27,493 nt of DNA, from the NCBI GenBank assembly GCA_046316025.1, contig JBKCXU010000001.1:1-27493 (forward strand), given 5' to 3'. Under the pieces are notes generated by a model, which made no database searches, was not told the DNA's origin, and was given only the letters and a program-made list of their open reading frames with translations. Each line of letters begins with the position of its first letter. Positions within the stretch are counted from its first letter, which is position 1. The DNA is from JAJTHJ01 sp046316025. Lineage in GTDB: Bacteria > Pseudomonadota > Gammaproteobacteria > Burkholderiales > Burkholderiaceae_F. Position numbers and translations under genes: made by a program. This document shows, in pieces, positions 1-7,697 of the stretch.

Positions 1-390
1 CTTGCGGTCCAGCAGATGGTCGATCTGCAGAAGCTTCGCCACATCCGCGAGGGCCCGCTCCCGCTCCGGCTTGGGCACGCCGTGCATCTCCAGCCCGAAG
101 GTCATGTTCTGGGCCACGGTCATGTTGGGGTAAAGCGCATAGTTCTGGAACACCATCGCGATGTCGCGGTCCTTCGGTTCCAGCGTGTTGACCACCCGGC
201 CGCCGATGGCGATCTCGCCGCCGGTGATCTCCTCCAGCCCGGCGACCATCCGCAGCAGCGTGCTCTTGCCGCAGCCCGATGGGCCGACGATCACGACGAA
301 CTCGCCGCGGTCGATGGCGATCGATACCCCGTGCACCACGGCGTTGGCGCCGTAGCTTTTGCTCACGTTGCGCAGTTCGAGGGTGGACAT
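1..390 (-). CDS. ugpC: sn-glycerol-3-phosphate ABC importer, ATP-binding subunit (partial, 3' end beyond window)
   Basis: This is the ATPase that powers uptake of sn-glycerol-3-phosphate (and glycerophosphodiesters in characterised members) through the UgpA-UgpE pore, acting on the cytoplasmic face. The 130 visible residues are the N-terminal part of the nucleotide-binding domain: Walker A GPSGCGKST at residues 36-44 and the Q-loop in FQNYALYPN near residue 82. The ABC signature, Walker B and the C-terminal regulatory domain lie off the left edge. The ATG at 388-390 is fixed by an in-frame stop just upstream, but no clear Shine-Dalgarno is visible. It follows ugpE in the same direction after a repeat-filled spacer of about 150 bases. 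The sequence alone is the common UgpC/MalK/MsmX type; assignment to Ugp rests on the adjacent ugpB, ugpA and ugpE. Confidence 0.9.
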   Translation of the reverse strand, partial: MSTLELRNVSKSYGANAVVHGVSIAIDRGEFVVIVGPSGCGKSTLLRMVAGLEEITGGEIAIGGRVVNTLEPKDRDIAMVFQNYALYPNMTVAQNMTFGLEMHGVPKPERERALADVAKLLQIDHLLDRK

Positions 391-399
391 CGGCTATCG

Positions 400-467
400 C
401 ATGGCGCCGGCTGCGCCGGCTGTGACGGCCGCGGCGCGGCCTGTGACGGCGCCTGCGGCGCCTGTGA
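400..467. repeat. 21-bp GC-rich tandem hairpin repeat, about three copies
   Basis: The pentamer TGTGA occurs at 421, 442 and 463, exactly 21 bases apart. Each interval between them holds a GC-rich inverted repeat (for example GGCGCC-TGC-GGCGCC), and 400-420 is a degenerate further unit. A related stem, GCGGGC-GCA-GCCCGC, lies at 506-520 next to TCACA. The array fills most of the spacer between ugpE (stop at 543) and ugpC (start at 390). It could fold into successive hairpins in the ugp mRNA; no T-run follows, so it is not a typical intrinsic terminator. Confidence 0.7.
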
Positions 468-542
468 AGGGGGTGCTGCATCGAGCCGCCGCGGCCGGTT
501 TCACAGCGGGCGCAGCCCGCGTCATCTTCAGCTTCACTTTCT

Positions 543-1394
543 TCACTTCTCCGTATCGACCAGACCCTTGACGAACCAGCGCTGCATCAGCAGCACCACC
601 AGCGCGGGCGGCAACATGGCGAGGATCGCGGTGGCCATGATGAGGTTCCATTCGTTGACCGCGTCGCCGCCGGCGATCATGCTGCGGATGCCCATCACCA
701 CCGGGTACATGCGCTCCTCGGTCGTGACCAGCAGCGGCCACAGGTACTGGTTCCAGCCGTAAATGAACTGGATCACGAACATCGCCGCGATGTTGGTGAC
801 CGACAGCGGCAGCAGGATCGTGAAGAAAAACCGCATCGGCCCCGCGCCGTCGATGCGCGCGGCCTCCGCCAGTTCGTCCGGCACGGTTTTGAAGAACTGG
901 CGAAAGAGAAAAGTCGCCGTGGCCGAGGCAATCAGCGGGATCGTCAGCCCGGCGTAGGTGTTGAGCATGCCGAGGTCGGAAACCACCTGGTAGGTCGGCC
1001 CGATGCGCACTTCGACCGGCAGCATCAGCGTGATGAAGATCGCCCAGAAGCAAAGCGTACGGCCGGGGAAGCGGAAGTAGACGATCGCGAACGCGGAAAG
1101 CAGCGAGATCGCGATCTTGCCGACCGCGATGACCACTGCGCTCACCAGGCTCACCCACATCATGCGGCCGACCGGCACCGCGGCGCCCGCGCCTTTGGCG
1201 CTGCCGGTCAACACCGCGCTGTAGTTGGCGAGCATCTCGTTACCGGGGGTGAGCGGCATCGGCACCTGCACGATCGCATCGGCCGTGTGGGTGGAGGCGA
1301 TGAAGGCCACGTACACCGGGAACGCAACGATCAGCACGCCGAGCGCCAGAATCAGGTGCGTCAGCGCGGTGAGGGCGCTGCGGCGTTCGACCAT
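543..1394 (-). CDS. ugpE: sn-glycerol-3-phosphate ABC importer, permease subunit UgpE
   Basis: This inner-membrane permease half pairs with UgpA to form the translocation pore for glycerol-3-phosphate. The 283 residues match the usual UgpE length (about 281). Hydrophobic segments are evident near residues 12-33, 82-105, 113-126 and 148-162, with more in the C-terminal third. The EAA loop that contacts the ATPase is visible as EAARIDGAG around residues 177-185. The ATG overlaps the ugpA stop by one base (TGATG), which indicates translational coupling and fixes the start. The next gene, ugpC, lies beyond a repeat-rich spacer. Confidence 0.93.
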   Translation of the reverse strand: MVERRSALTALTHLILALGVLIVAFPVYVAFIASTHTADAIVQVPMPLTPGNEMLANYSAVLTGSAKGAGAAVPVGRMMWVSLVSAVVIAVGKIAISLLSAFAIVYFRFPGRTLCFWAIFITLMLPVEVRIGPTYQVVSDLGMLNTYAGLTIPLIASATATFLFRQFFKTVPDELAEAARIDGAGPMRFFFTILLPLSVTNIAAMFVIQFIYGWNQYLWPLLVTTEERMYPVVMGIRSMIAGGDAVNEWNLIMATAILAMLPPALVVLLMQRWFVKGLVDTEK

Positions 1395-2275
1395 CAGTAC
1401 TGCACCCGCCGCTCGATGTAGCGGAACTGCACCACCGTCAGCGCGATCACGATCGCCATCAGCACTACCGACTGCGCGGCGGAGCTGCCCAGGTCCATCC
1501 CCTTGAAGCCGTCGTAATAGACCTTGTAGACCAGGATTGCGGTGTCCTTACCGGGGCCGCCCTTGGTCGTGGCATCGACGATGGCAAAGGTGTCGAAGAA
1601 CGCGTAAACGATGTTGATCACGAGCAGAAAAAAAGTGGTCGGCGACAGCAGCGGGAACACCACGGTCCGGAAGCGCCGCCAGGGGCCGGCGCCGTCGATG
1701 GCCGCGGCTTCGATCAGCGAGCGCGGGATCGACTGCAACCCGGCCAGAAAGAAGAGGAAGTTGTAGCTCACCTGCTTCCACACCGCCGCCATCACGATCA
1801 GCGACATCGCCTGGGTGCCGTCGAGCAGGAAGTTCCACTCGTAGCCCAACTGGCGCAGTGCGAACGAGACGATGCCGATGGCCGGCGCGAACAGAAAGAG
1901 CCACAGCACACCGGCCACCGCCGGCGCCACCGCGTAGGGCCAGATCAGCAGCGTGCGGTAGGCGAGCGCGCCACGCAGTACGCGGTCGGCATAGGTGGCG
2001 AGCAGCAGCGCGATCGCGAGGCCAAAGCCCGCGACCAACACCGAGAAGATCGCCGTCGTGCGAAACGACGCGATGTAGGTCTCATCGGCAAACAGCCGGC
2101 GGAAGTTCTCCAGCCCGACGAACTCGGAGCTGGTGCCAAAGGCGTCCTGCAACTGCGCCGACTGGTACAGCGCCTGCGCCGCCGGCCAAAAGAAGAACAC
2201 GCCGACCACCGCCAACTGCGGCGCCAGCAGCGCCCACGGCAGCCAGCGGCTGCGGAAGACGGCGCGTTTTTCCAT
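1394..2275 (-). CDS. ugpA: sn-glycerol-3-phosphate ABC importer, permease subunit UgpA
   Basis: This is the partner permease of UgpE in the inner membrane. The 293 residues are typical of UgpA (about 295). A first membrane segment lies at residues 12-36, several more follow, and the EAA loop appears as IEAAAIDGAG around residues 188-197. The ATG at 2273-2275 directly abuts a heptanucleotide repeat array that fills the 98-base gap from ugpB, so no recognisable Shine-Dalgarno precedes it. Translation may depend on readthrough from ugpB or on an unusual leader. Its stop overlaps the ugpE start by one base. Confidence 0.92.
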   Translation of the reverse strand: MEKRAVFRSRWLPWALLAPQLAVVGVFFFWPAAQALYQSAQLQDAFGTSSEFVGLENFRRLFADETYIASFRTTAIFSVLVAGFGLAIALLLATYADRVLRGALAYRTLLIWPYAVAPAVAGVLWLFLFAPAIGIVSFALRQLGYEWNFLLDGTQAMSLIVMAAVWKQVSYNFLFFLAGLQSIPRSLIEAAAIDGAGPWRRFRTVVFPLLSPTTFFLLVINIVYAFFDTFAIVDATTKGGPGKDTAILVYKVYYDGFKGMDLGSSAAQSVVLMAIVIALTVVQFRYIERRVQY

Positions 2276-2374
2276 CGGCTGTCTGTTGTCGGTTGTCCGT
2301 TGTCTGTTGAAGCTACCGGTCTTGCGGATCGGTGCGAGTCAACAGACAACAGTCAACAGAAAACAGTCAACTCT
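2276..2374. repeat. Inverted pair of CAACNGA heptanucleotide tandem repeats
   Basis: Read on the minus strand, 2310-2276 is a run of about five 7-base units of form CAACNGA. On the plus strand, 2340-2374 is a second, more degenerate run (CAACAGA, CAACAGT, CAACAGA, AAACAGT, CAACTCT). The two arms are inverted copies: comparing 2339-2370 with the reverse complement of 2279-2310 gives about 26 of 32 identical bases around a 28-base loop. The structure spans the whole ugpB-ugpA spacer, from the ugpB stop codon to the ugpA start codon. A related array sits at 26059-26086. Confidence 0.8.
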
Positions 2375-3690
2375 CACTTGTTCGCCTTCTCAAACCGCTC
2401 CAGTTGCTCGTTACCCCGCTTGATCGCGGTGTCGAGTGCCTCCTTGACCGACTTCTTGCCGGCCCAGACCTGCTCGGTTTCTTCGTCCACGATCGTGCGG
2501 ATCTGCACGAAGTTGCCGAGGCGAATGCCGCGCGACTTGTCGGTGGTCTTGCGGATCATCTGCGTCACGGCCACGTCGGTGCCGGGGTTCTGCTTGTAGA
2601 AGCCGGACTTCTCGGTCAGCTCGTAGGCGGCCATCGTGATCGGCAAGTAGCCGGTGCGCTGGTGGTTGGCCGCCTGCACCTCCGGCTTGGACAGGTGGTC
2701 GAAAAAGGCCGCCACCGCCTTGTACTCGGCGGGCTTCTTGCCGGACAGCACCCACAGGCTCGCGCCGCCGATCACGGTGTTCTGCGGTGCGCCGACCACG
2801 TCGGGGTAGTAGGGCAGGGTGGAGATGCCGTAGGCGAACTTGGCGTTGCGCTTGACCGAGCCGTACAGGCCCGAGGAGCCGGTCATCATCGCGCATTCGC
2901 CGCTTGGGAAGCTCGCGTCCGCCGTGTTGGCGCGGCCCTTGTAAATGAACAGCCCCTGCTGGGCCCTGTTTGCCAGGATTTCGATGTGCCGTTGATGCAG
3001 CGGCGTGTTGAACGCCAGCCGCGCGCCGGTGCCGCCGAAGCCGTTGCTCAGTGTCGCGAACTCCGTGTTGTGCCAGGTGGAGAAGCTCTCCAGTTGCGTC
3101 CAGCTGACCCAGCTCGTGGTGAACGGGCACTTGTGGCCACTCGCCTTGAGCTTGCCGGCGGCCAGAGCCACTTCGGGCCAGGTCTTGGGCGGCTTCTCCG
3201 GGTCCAGCCCCGCGGCCTTGAAGGCGTCCTTGTTGTAATAGAAAACCGTGGTCGAACTGTTGAACGGCAGGCTCAGCATCTGCCCGTTGGGCGCGGTGTA
3301 GTAGCCGGCCACCGCCGGGACGTACACCTTGGGGTCGAACTTGTAGCCGGCTTCCTGCATCAACTGCGCGACCGGTTTGACGACACCCTTGGAGGCCATC
3401 ATCGTCGCCGTGCCGACCTCGAACACCTGCAAGATGTGCGGCGCATTGCCGGCGCGGAAGGCGGCCACCGCGGCCGTCATCGACTCGTCGTAGGTGCCTT
3501 TGTAGACGGGCACGACCTTGTAGGTCTTCTGGCTGTCGTTGAAGCCGCGGGCGACGTCGTTGACCCACTCGCCGAGCGCACCGCTCATCGAGTGCCACCA
3601 CTGCACTTCCACCTGCGCGGCGGCCGGGCCGGCGCACAACGCAAACACGGCGGCGCCGGCGGCGGCGCGCACGAACTGCTTCAGTTTCAT
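2374..3690 (-). CDS. ugpB: sn-glycerol-3-phosphate ABC importer, periplasmic binding protein
   Basis: UgpB is the secreted receptor that captures glycerol-3-phosphate in the periplasm and delivers it to UgpAE. At 438 residues it equals the E. coli protein in length. It shows family blocks such as FWHSM-like WWHSMSG, GNAPHILQVFEVGTATMM, PFNSSTTVFYYNKDAF, APQNTVIGGASLWV and the C-terminal GNEQLERFEK. A Sec signal peptide covers residues 1-24 (MKLKQFVRAAAG, hydrophobic core, cleavage near AAAQ). The ATG at 3688-3690 is preceded by GGGAG at good spacing. The reading frame stays open well upstream, but that extension is low-complexity and does not look like protein. It is the first gene of ugpBAEC and divergent from ubiA. 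Confidence 0.95.
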   Translation of the reverse strand: MKLKQFVRAAAGAAVFALCAGPAAAQVEVQWWHSMSGALGEWVNDVARGFNDSQKTYKVVPVYKGTYDESMTAAVAAFRAGNAPHILQVFEVGTATMMASKGVVKPVAQLMQEAGYKFDPKVYVPAVAGYYTAPNGQMLSLPFNSSTTVFYYNKDAFKAAGLDPEKPPKTWPEVALAAGKLKASGHKCPFTTSWVSWTQLESFSTWHNTEFATLSNGFGGTGARLAFNTPLHQRHIEILANRAQQGLFIYKGRANTADASFPSGECAMMTGSSGLYGSVKRNAKFAYGISTLPYYPDVVGAPQNTVIGGASLWVLSGKKPAEYKAVAAFFDHLSKPEVQAANHQRTGYLPITMAAYELTEKSGFYKQNPGTDVAVTQMIRKTTDKSRGIRLGNFVQIRTIVDEETEQVWAGKKSVKEALDTAIKRGNEQLERFEKANK

Positions 3691-3828
3691 GTGAACTCCC
3701 GTTGAGTGAACCGACGCCGGATTGTTCTTTTGCGGCGTGACCAGACTGTTACGATACTTGCGCCCGGTGGATCGCGCAAAGATTGCCGCCCAAGGCCCCG
3801 CGCGAGCTTGCCTCCGGCCTACCCGCCG

Positions 3829-4695
3829 ATGTCCGTCGCGCACCGCCTCGCTCTCTATGCCCGCCTGACCCGACTGGACAAGCCGGTCGGCACGCTGCTG
3901 CTGCTGTGGCCCACGCTGACCGCGCTGTGGATCGCCTCTGGCGGCTGGCCCACGGCGCTGCATCTGGCGATCTTCGTCGCCGGCACCTTTCTGATGCGTT
4001 CGGCCGGCTGCGCGATCAACGACGTGGCCGACCGCGACTTCGACGGCCACGTCAAGCGAACGTCCGAGCGGGTGGTCTCGAGCGGTCAGGTCTCGCCGCG
4101 CGAGGCCATTGGCGTGTTCTTCGTGCTGCTGGTTGCCTCCGCGCTGCTGCTGATTCCGCTCAATGCGCTGAGCTTTCAGTTGGCACTGGTGGGCTCCTTC
4201 GTCGCCACGGTGTATCCGCTGTTCAAGCGCTTCTTCCCGCTGCCGCAGGCCTGGCTCGCGATCGCCTTCAGCTTCGGCATCCCGATGGCCTTTGCCGCCG
4301 TGCAGGGCACCGTGCCGCCGGTGGGCTGGTGGCTCTTTGCCGCCAGTCTCTTCTGGGTGGTGGCCTACGACACCGAATACGCGATGGTCGACCGCGACGA
4401 CGACATCCGCATCGGCCTGCGCTCCTCGGCGATCCTGTTCGGCCGTGCCGACGTGGCCGCGGTGATGCTCTGCTACGGCCTGCACTTCGCACTGCTGCTG
4501 GTGGTGGCGCAGCGGATCGGCGCCGGCCTGGCGCTCTACGCCGGCATCGCGCTGGCGGTGGGCTTTGCGCTGTACCACTACGCGCTGATCCGCAGCCGCG
4601 ACCGCGAGCATTGTTTCCGCGCTTTCCGCCACAACCAGTGGATTGGGTTTGCGGTGTTTGCCGGGGTGGTGATCGACTACGCCTTCAAGAACTGA
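3829..4695 (+). CDS. ubiA: 4-hydroxybenzoate polyprenyltransferase
   Basis: UbiA is an integral membrane enzyme that attaches the polyprenyl tail to 4-hydroxybenzoate, an early committed step of ubiquinone synthesis. The 288-residue product matches the family (E. coli 290). Both Mg-diphosphate-binding motifs are visible: NDVADRDFD near residue 64, and a second Asp-rich motif, YDTEYAMVDRDDD, near residue 180. Multiple hydrophobic helices lie between them. The start was placed at the ATG beginning MSVAHRLALYARL because the conserved LTRLDKPVGTLLLLWPT block follows directly; an upstream in-frame GTG at 3706 would add non-conserved residues. A TrpB2 gene follows after 17 bases in the same direction, so cotranscription is likely. 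Confidence 0.94.
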   Translation: MSVAHRLALYARLTRLDKPVGTLLLLWPTLTALWIASGGWPTALHLAIFVAGTFLMRSAGCAINDVADRDFDGHVKRTSERVVSSGQVSPREAIGVFFVLLVASALLLIPLNALSFQLALVGSFVATVYPLFKRFFPLPQAWLAIAFSFGIPMAFAAVQGTVPPVGWWLFAASLFWVVAYDTEYAMVDRDDDIRIGLRSSAILFGRADVAAVMLCYGLHFALLLVVAQRIGAGLALYAGIALAVGFALYHYALIRSRDREHCFRAFRHNQWIGFAVFAGVVIDYAFKN

Positions 4696-4712
4696 CCTCT
4701 GGCGCGAGTCTC

Positions 4713-6077
4713 ATGACCGACACCATCAAGTACACCCTGCCCGAATCCGCGATCCCCAGGCACTGGTACAACCTCGCCGCCGATCTGCCCACGCCGCTGC
4801 CGCCTGTGCTGCATCCGGGTACGTTGAAGCCCATCGGCCCGGACGATCTGGCGCCGCTTTTCCCGATGGCGCTGATCGCGCAGGAGGTTTCCACCGAGCG
4901 TGAAATCGAAATCCCCGGCCCGGTGCGCGACGTGTATCGCCAGTGGCGCGTCACGCCGCTCTATCGCGCGCGCCGGCTCGAGGCCGCGCTGCAAACCCCG
5001 GCCCGCATCTACTACAAGTACGAGGGTGTCTCGCCCGCCGGCAGCCACAAGCCCAACACCGCGGTCGCGCAGGCCTTCTACAACAAGGAAGCGGGGGTCA
5101 AGCGCATCGCCACCGAGACCGGCGCGGGCCAGTGGGGCTGCTCGCTCGCCTTTGCCGGCGCCGTGTTCGGGCTGGAAGTGCAGATCTTCATGGTGCGCGT
5201 GTCTTACAACCAGAAGCCCTACCGCCGTGCGCTGATGGAAACCTACGGCGCACGCTGCATCGCCAGCCCCTCGCCCGAGACGCAGTACGGCCGCTCCGTG
5301 CTGGCCGAGCACCCGGACAGCAATGGCAGCCTGGGCATTGCCATCTCCGAGGCGGTGGAAGTGGCGGGCAGCCGCGACGACACCAAGTACGCGCTGGGCT
5401 CGGTGCTGAATCACGTGCTGCTGCACCAGACCGTGATCGGGCAGGAAGCCATCGCGCAACTGGCGCTTGCCGACGACTACCCGGACGTGGTGGTCGGCTG
5501 CACCGGCGGCGGCTCCAACTTTGCCGGCATCGCCTTCCCGTTCATCGGCGAGCAACTGCGGGGCGGCAAAAAGGTGCGGGTGGTGGCGGTGGAGCCTGCC
5601 GCCTGCCCGAGCCTGACGCGCGGCCGTTACGCCTACGACTTTGGCGACACCGGGCACATGACGCCGCTCACAAAGATGCACACGCTGGGCTCGACCTTCA
5701 TGCCGCCGGGCTTCCATGCCGGCGGGCTGCGCTACCACGGCATGGCGCCGCTGGTATCGCACATCAAGGAGCTGGGCCTCATTGAAGCGCGCGCCTACCC
5801 GCAGACCCAGTGTTTCGAAGCCGGCGTGACCTTTGCGCGCGCCGAGGGCATCGTGCCCGCGCCGGAGGCCAACCACGCGGTCAAGGGCGCCATCGATGAG
5901 GCGCTGCGCTGCCGCGAGGAAGGCACCTCGCGCGCGATCCTCTTCAACCTCTGCGGCCACGGTCACTTCGACATGCAGGCCTACACCGACTACTTCGCCG
6001 GCAAGCTGGTCGATGCCAGCTACGACGAGAAGGAGCTGGCGATGGCGCTGGCGGGGTTGCCGAGTGTGGCGGGGTGA
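4713..6077 (+). CDS. TrpB2-type tryptophan synthase beta chain (PLP-dependent)
   Basis: This is a pyridoxal-phosphate enzyme of the TrpB2 branch, which condenses indole with serine to give tryptophan. The 454 residues are longer than classical TrpB (about 400), as usual for TrpB2. The Schiff-base lysine is K113 in AGSHKPNTA, the phosphate-binding loop is GCTGGGSNF near residues 261-269, and GAGQWG is the expected substrate-loop block. There is no trpA or other trp gene nearby, so it may act as a stand-alone indole-salvage enzyme rather than in the TrpAB complex; that role is inference. The ATG lies 17 bases after ubiA, which suggests a two-gene unit. Confidence 0.9.
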   Translation: MTDTIKYTLPESAIPRHWYNLAADLPTPLPPVLHPGTLKPIGPDDLAPLFPMALIAQEVSTEREIEIPGPVRDVYRQWRVTPLYRARRLEAALQTPARIYYKYEGVSPAGSHKPNTAVAQAFYNKEAGVKRIATETGAGQWGCSLAFAGAVFGLEVQIFMVRVSYNQKPYRRALMETYGARCIASPSPETQYGRSVLAEHPDSNGSLGIAISEAVEVAGSRDDTKYALGSVLNHVLLHQTVIGQEAIAQLALADDYPDVVVGCTGGGSNFAGIAFPFIGEQLRGGKKVRVVAVEPAACPSLTRGRYAYDFGDTGHMTPLTKMHTLGSTFMPPGFHAGGLRYHGMAPLVSHIKELGLIEARAYPQTQCFEAGVTFARAEGIVPAPEANHAVKGAIDEALRCREEGTSRAILFNLCGHGHFDMQAYTDYFAGKLVDASYDEKELAMALAGLPSVAG

Positions 6078-6194
6078 AGCGAGTAAGAGTGGATGCGCAC
6101 TTGCTGGCAAAGCCACGCAATAGGCAAGACCTGACCCCCTGACCTCCGTGACCCCCTGACCTCCTTGACCCCCTGACCTCCTGGGCATAGTCCG
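6078..6194. repeat. Intergenic stretch with three copies of a 17-bp direct repeat
   Basis: The 16-mer TGACCCCCTGACCTCC occurs three times without mismatch at 6132-6147, 6149-6164 and 6166-6181, a 17-base period with one variable base between copies. Each copy contains two TGACC cores. The array lies between the 3' ends of the convergent trpB2-like gene and the unknown lipoprotein gene. No coding potential is seen in it, and the copies are too few, too short and too tightly spaced for CRISPR. Confidence 0.85.
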
Positions 6195-6926
6195 TCATCG
6201 AGTAACTCCCTTCGTCGGATTAGTCACGCGTACTACGGAAAAGTGCGAAATGCATCCTTTGCCATCAAAGTAAAACCCTGCGTTGTGCTTCGAGCCATCA
6301 AATTTGTCATAGAGCAAACCGCCATTTAGCCGGCGGCCGCCGCTTGTACTGGGCTCGGGTAGAGTCCAAGGCGGTGACCTTGGACTCTTCGGATGGTCAA
6401 GCGGCGGGGCTGGCAGTCGCCAGTTCTTGCCAAACACCTTCTCTACCAAGACGCTTTCGGCGCAACGCATTGCGGTGGCGGCCCGAGCCAGGTATCTAAC
6501 AGAGAACACAGCACTTCCGCGAGGCGAGATGAAATACTCTGGAAACGCATCTCCGAGTACTCCGCCCGCCACCCAGTCCGGCTCAAACCAGCCGCTCTTG
6601 CTTTCGCGTAATCGCTTTTCGTAGTCGGCCAGCCAAGCCTGCGAGCCGGAGTCGATACCCATAATGCGCACTCCAAGTCTGCGCTGCAGTTCGTCCGGCG
6701 CTAACAGCAAATCGCGCTCTACAGCGTCGCGTAGCGCAAGCAGAAACTCCTCCGCGGTTCGTGGCACTTCCGCGGCCGGCAGCGCGCCAGTTGGCCGCCC
6801 GCCCGCATCGTGCGGAACACGGGACGCTGTTGTTGCCTTTGGTGCAACGCAGGCGCACAGCAGTAGACCGACCGCAACCGTCGCGCCGAAACGGAGTTTC
6901 GCCCACAGCGACATCGATCCGATCAT
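6195..6926 (-). CDS. Putative lipoprotein of unknown function
   Basis: No family is recognised. From the chosen ATG (6924-6926, preceded by GAGGTG at about 8 bases) the product is 243 residues. It has a short charged N-terminus, a hydrophobic stretch (FGATVAVGLLLCAC) and a plausible lipobox LCAC with lipidated cysteine near residue 26, so it is probably a membrane-anchored periplasmic protein. The region after residue 50 is soluble and mixed. A longer start at 6992 would add 22 non-hydrophobic residues and is less likely. The gene is clearly less GC-rich than its neighbours, with codons such as AAA, AAT and TTT more common, hinting at acquisition by transfer. It stands alone, convergent with the trpB2-like gene. 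Confidence 0.65.
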   Translation of the reverse strand: MIGSMSLWAKLRFGATVAVGLLLCACVAPKATTASRVPHDAGGRPTGALPAAEVPRTAEEFLLALRDAVERDLLLAPDELQRRLGVRIMGIDSGSQAWLADYEKRLRESKSGWFEPDWVAGGVLGDAFPEYFISPRGSAVFSVRYLARAATAMRCAESVLVEKVFGKNWRLPAPPLDHPKSPRSPPWTLPEPSTSGGRRLNGGLLYDKFDGSKHNAGFYFDGKGCISHFSVVRVTNPTKGVTR

Positions 6927-7322
6927 CCGGCGCACACCTCGTGCTTGATGCCTTACCGTAGAAGACGCCCTCTGCCTCTCTGTCGGGGCCAAGGCACCCG
7001 TTTCTCGTCAGCCATCCTTGCGAGAAAAGCCTGGCCGCAACTGCTTCCGGTCAGAACACCGTAACTCACCCCGAATCAAGCGGATGTGACCAAAGCCATT
7101 TCTATGTGGCATTTGAACAGCGCCACTCAGATTCCTCAACTGTCATTTCAAACAGGTAACCCAAAGATGGCGCGTCTCCGCGATAGGCAAAAAGAGCAAA
7201 AAGGGGCCGTGGTCGAATACTTTGGCGAAGTAGTGCGTCCCCTATGTGATCCGGCCGGCGCCGCGTTGCCACGCTATGGAGCCGACCCGCAAAAAGACGG
7301 ACAAGTCCCGCCGCGAGCGCGC
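6927..7322. other. Gene-poor spacer, possible gene relic
   Basis: About 400 bases between the lipoprotein gene and the toxin gene have no convincing open reading frame with a ribosome-binding site. Composition is mixed, with AT-rich patches around 7080-7210. On the minus strand, 7102-7160 encodes LFEMTVEESEW followed by a degraded RCSNAT, which loosely recalls the ORF6N-domain block (F-x-L-T-x-E-E ... RSQ-AT). If real, this is a decayed remnant, not a gene. Confidence 0.3.
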
Positions 7323-7697
7323 TCACCTTGTCGGAGGCAGCGGCAGCACGCGCAGTCGCATCCGATGCGGTTCGATCGAGAGCAGTGCACCGGAGGCGAG
7401 TTCGTCCTGCATCTGGCGCAGCGCGCGGATTACCGCCGGCGCCAAACTCTCAGATGCGAGGTTGGCGCTGCGGATCTGAACCACGCTCGGCGCGGTGCCG
7501 CGCGAGGCCGCGAGGATCGCCGCAAAGTCCAGATCGTGCGTCAGCACCACGAACCCGGCGTCCTTCGCGTACGCCAACACGTCGGTGTCGGGCGCGTCGC
7601 GTGGGCCAAGCGCGCTCCAATGCGCTGCGTCGAACCCCGCCTGCGCCAGCGCCTCGCACCAGCGCGGCGACAGATTCATGTCGATCAATATCTTCAC
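7323..7697 (-). CDS. DUF5615 PIN-like toxin component
   Basis: This 124-residue protein belongs by motif to the DUF5615/PIN-like group, predicted nucleases that act as toxins with DUF433 antitoxins. Acidic residues in the expected order are D6 in KILIDMNLS, D37/D39 in DAPDTDV, and D55/D57 in THDLDF, consistent with a metal-binding PIN-type active site. The start is GTG at 7695-7697 and overlaps the antitoxin stop by four bases (GTGA), so the pair is translationally coupled with the antitoxin first. RNA cleavage is inferred from the family; nothing here shows the target. Confidence 0.82.
   Translation of the reverse strand: MKILIDMNLSPRWCEALAQAGFDAAHWSALGPRDAPDTDVLAYAKDAGFVVLTHDLDFAAILAASRGTAPSVVQIRSANLASESLAPAVIRALRQMQDELASGALLSIEPHRMRLRVLPLPPTR

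Noticed and set aside
421..467. CRP binding sites (TGTGA half-sites)
   Set aside because: TGTGA recurs as direct repeats at 21 bases rather than as TGTGA-N6-TCACA, and the location is inside an operon.
2332..3705. Plus-strand open frame of 457 residues opposite ugpB
   Set aside because: Low-complexity His/Arg/Val-rich translation with no family blocks, antisense to a clearly conserved gene; a product of high GC.
3740..3765. Pho box upstream of the ugp operon
   Set aside because: CTGTTAC at 3747 resembles one half-site, but no second half-site lies at the required 11-base spacing.
3691..4632. N-terminal extension of ugpB to a 752-residue protein
   Set aside because: The extension is antisense to ubiA and charge-rich; the signal peptide and ribosome-binding site fix the start at 3690.
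6132..6181. CRISPR-like array
   Set aside because: Only three 16-base units with a single base between them, no spacers and no cas genes.
4677..6188. Minus-strand open frame of 503 residues opposite the TrpB2 gene
   Set aside because: It is the antisense shadow of a conserved PLP enzyme and has a His/Arg/Ala-rich composition.
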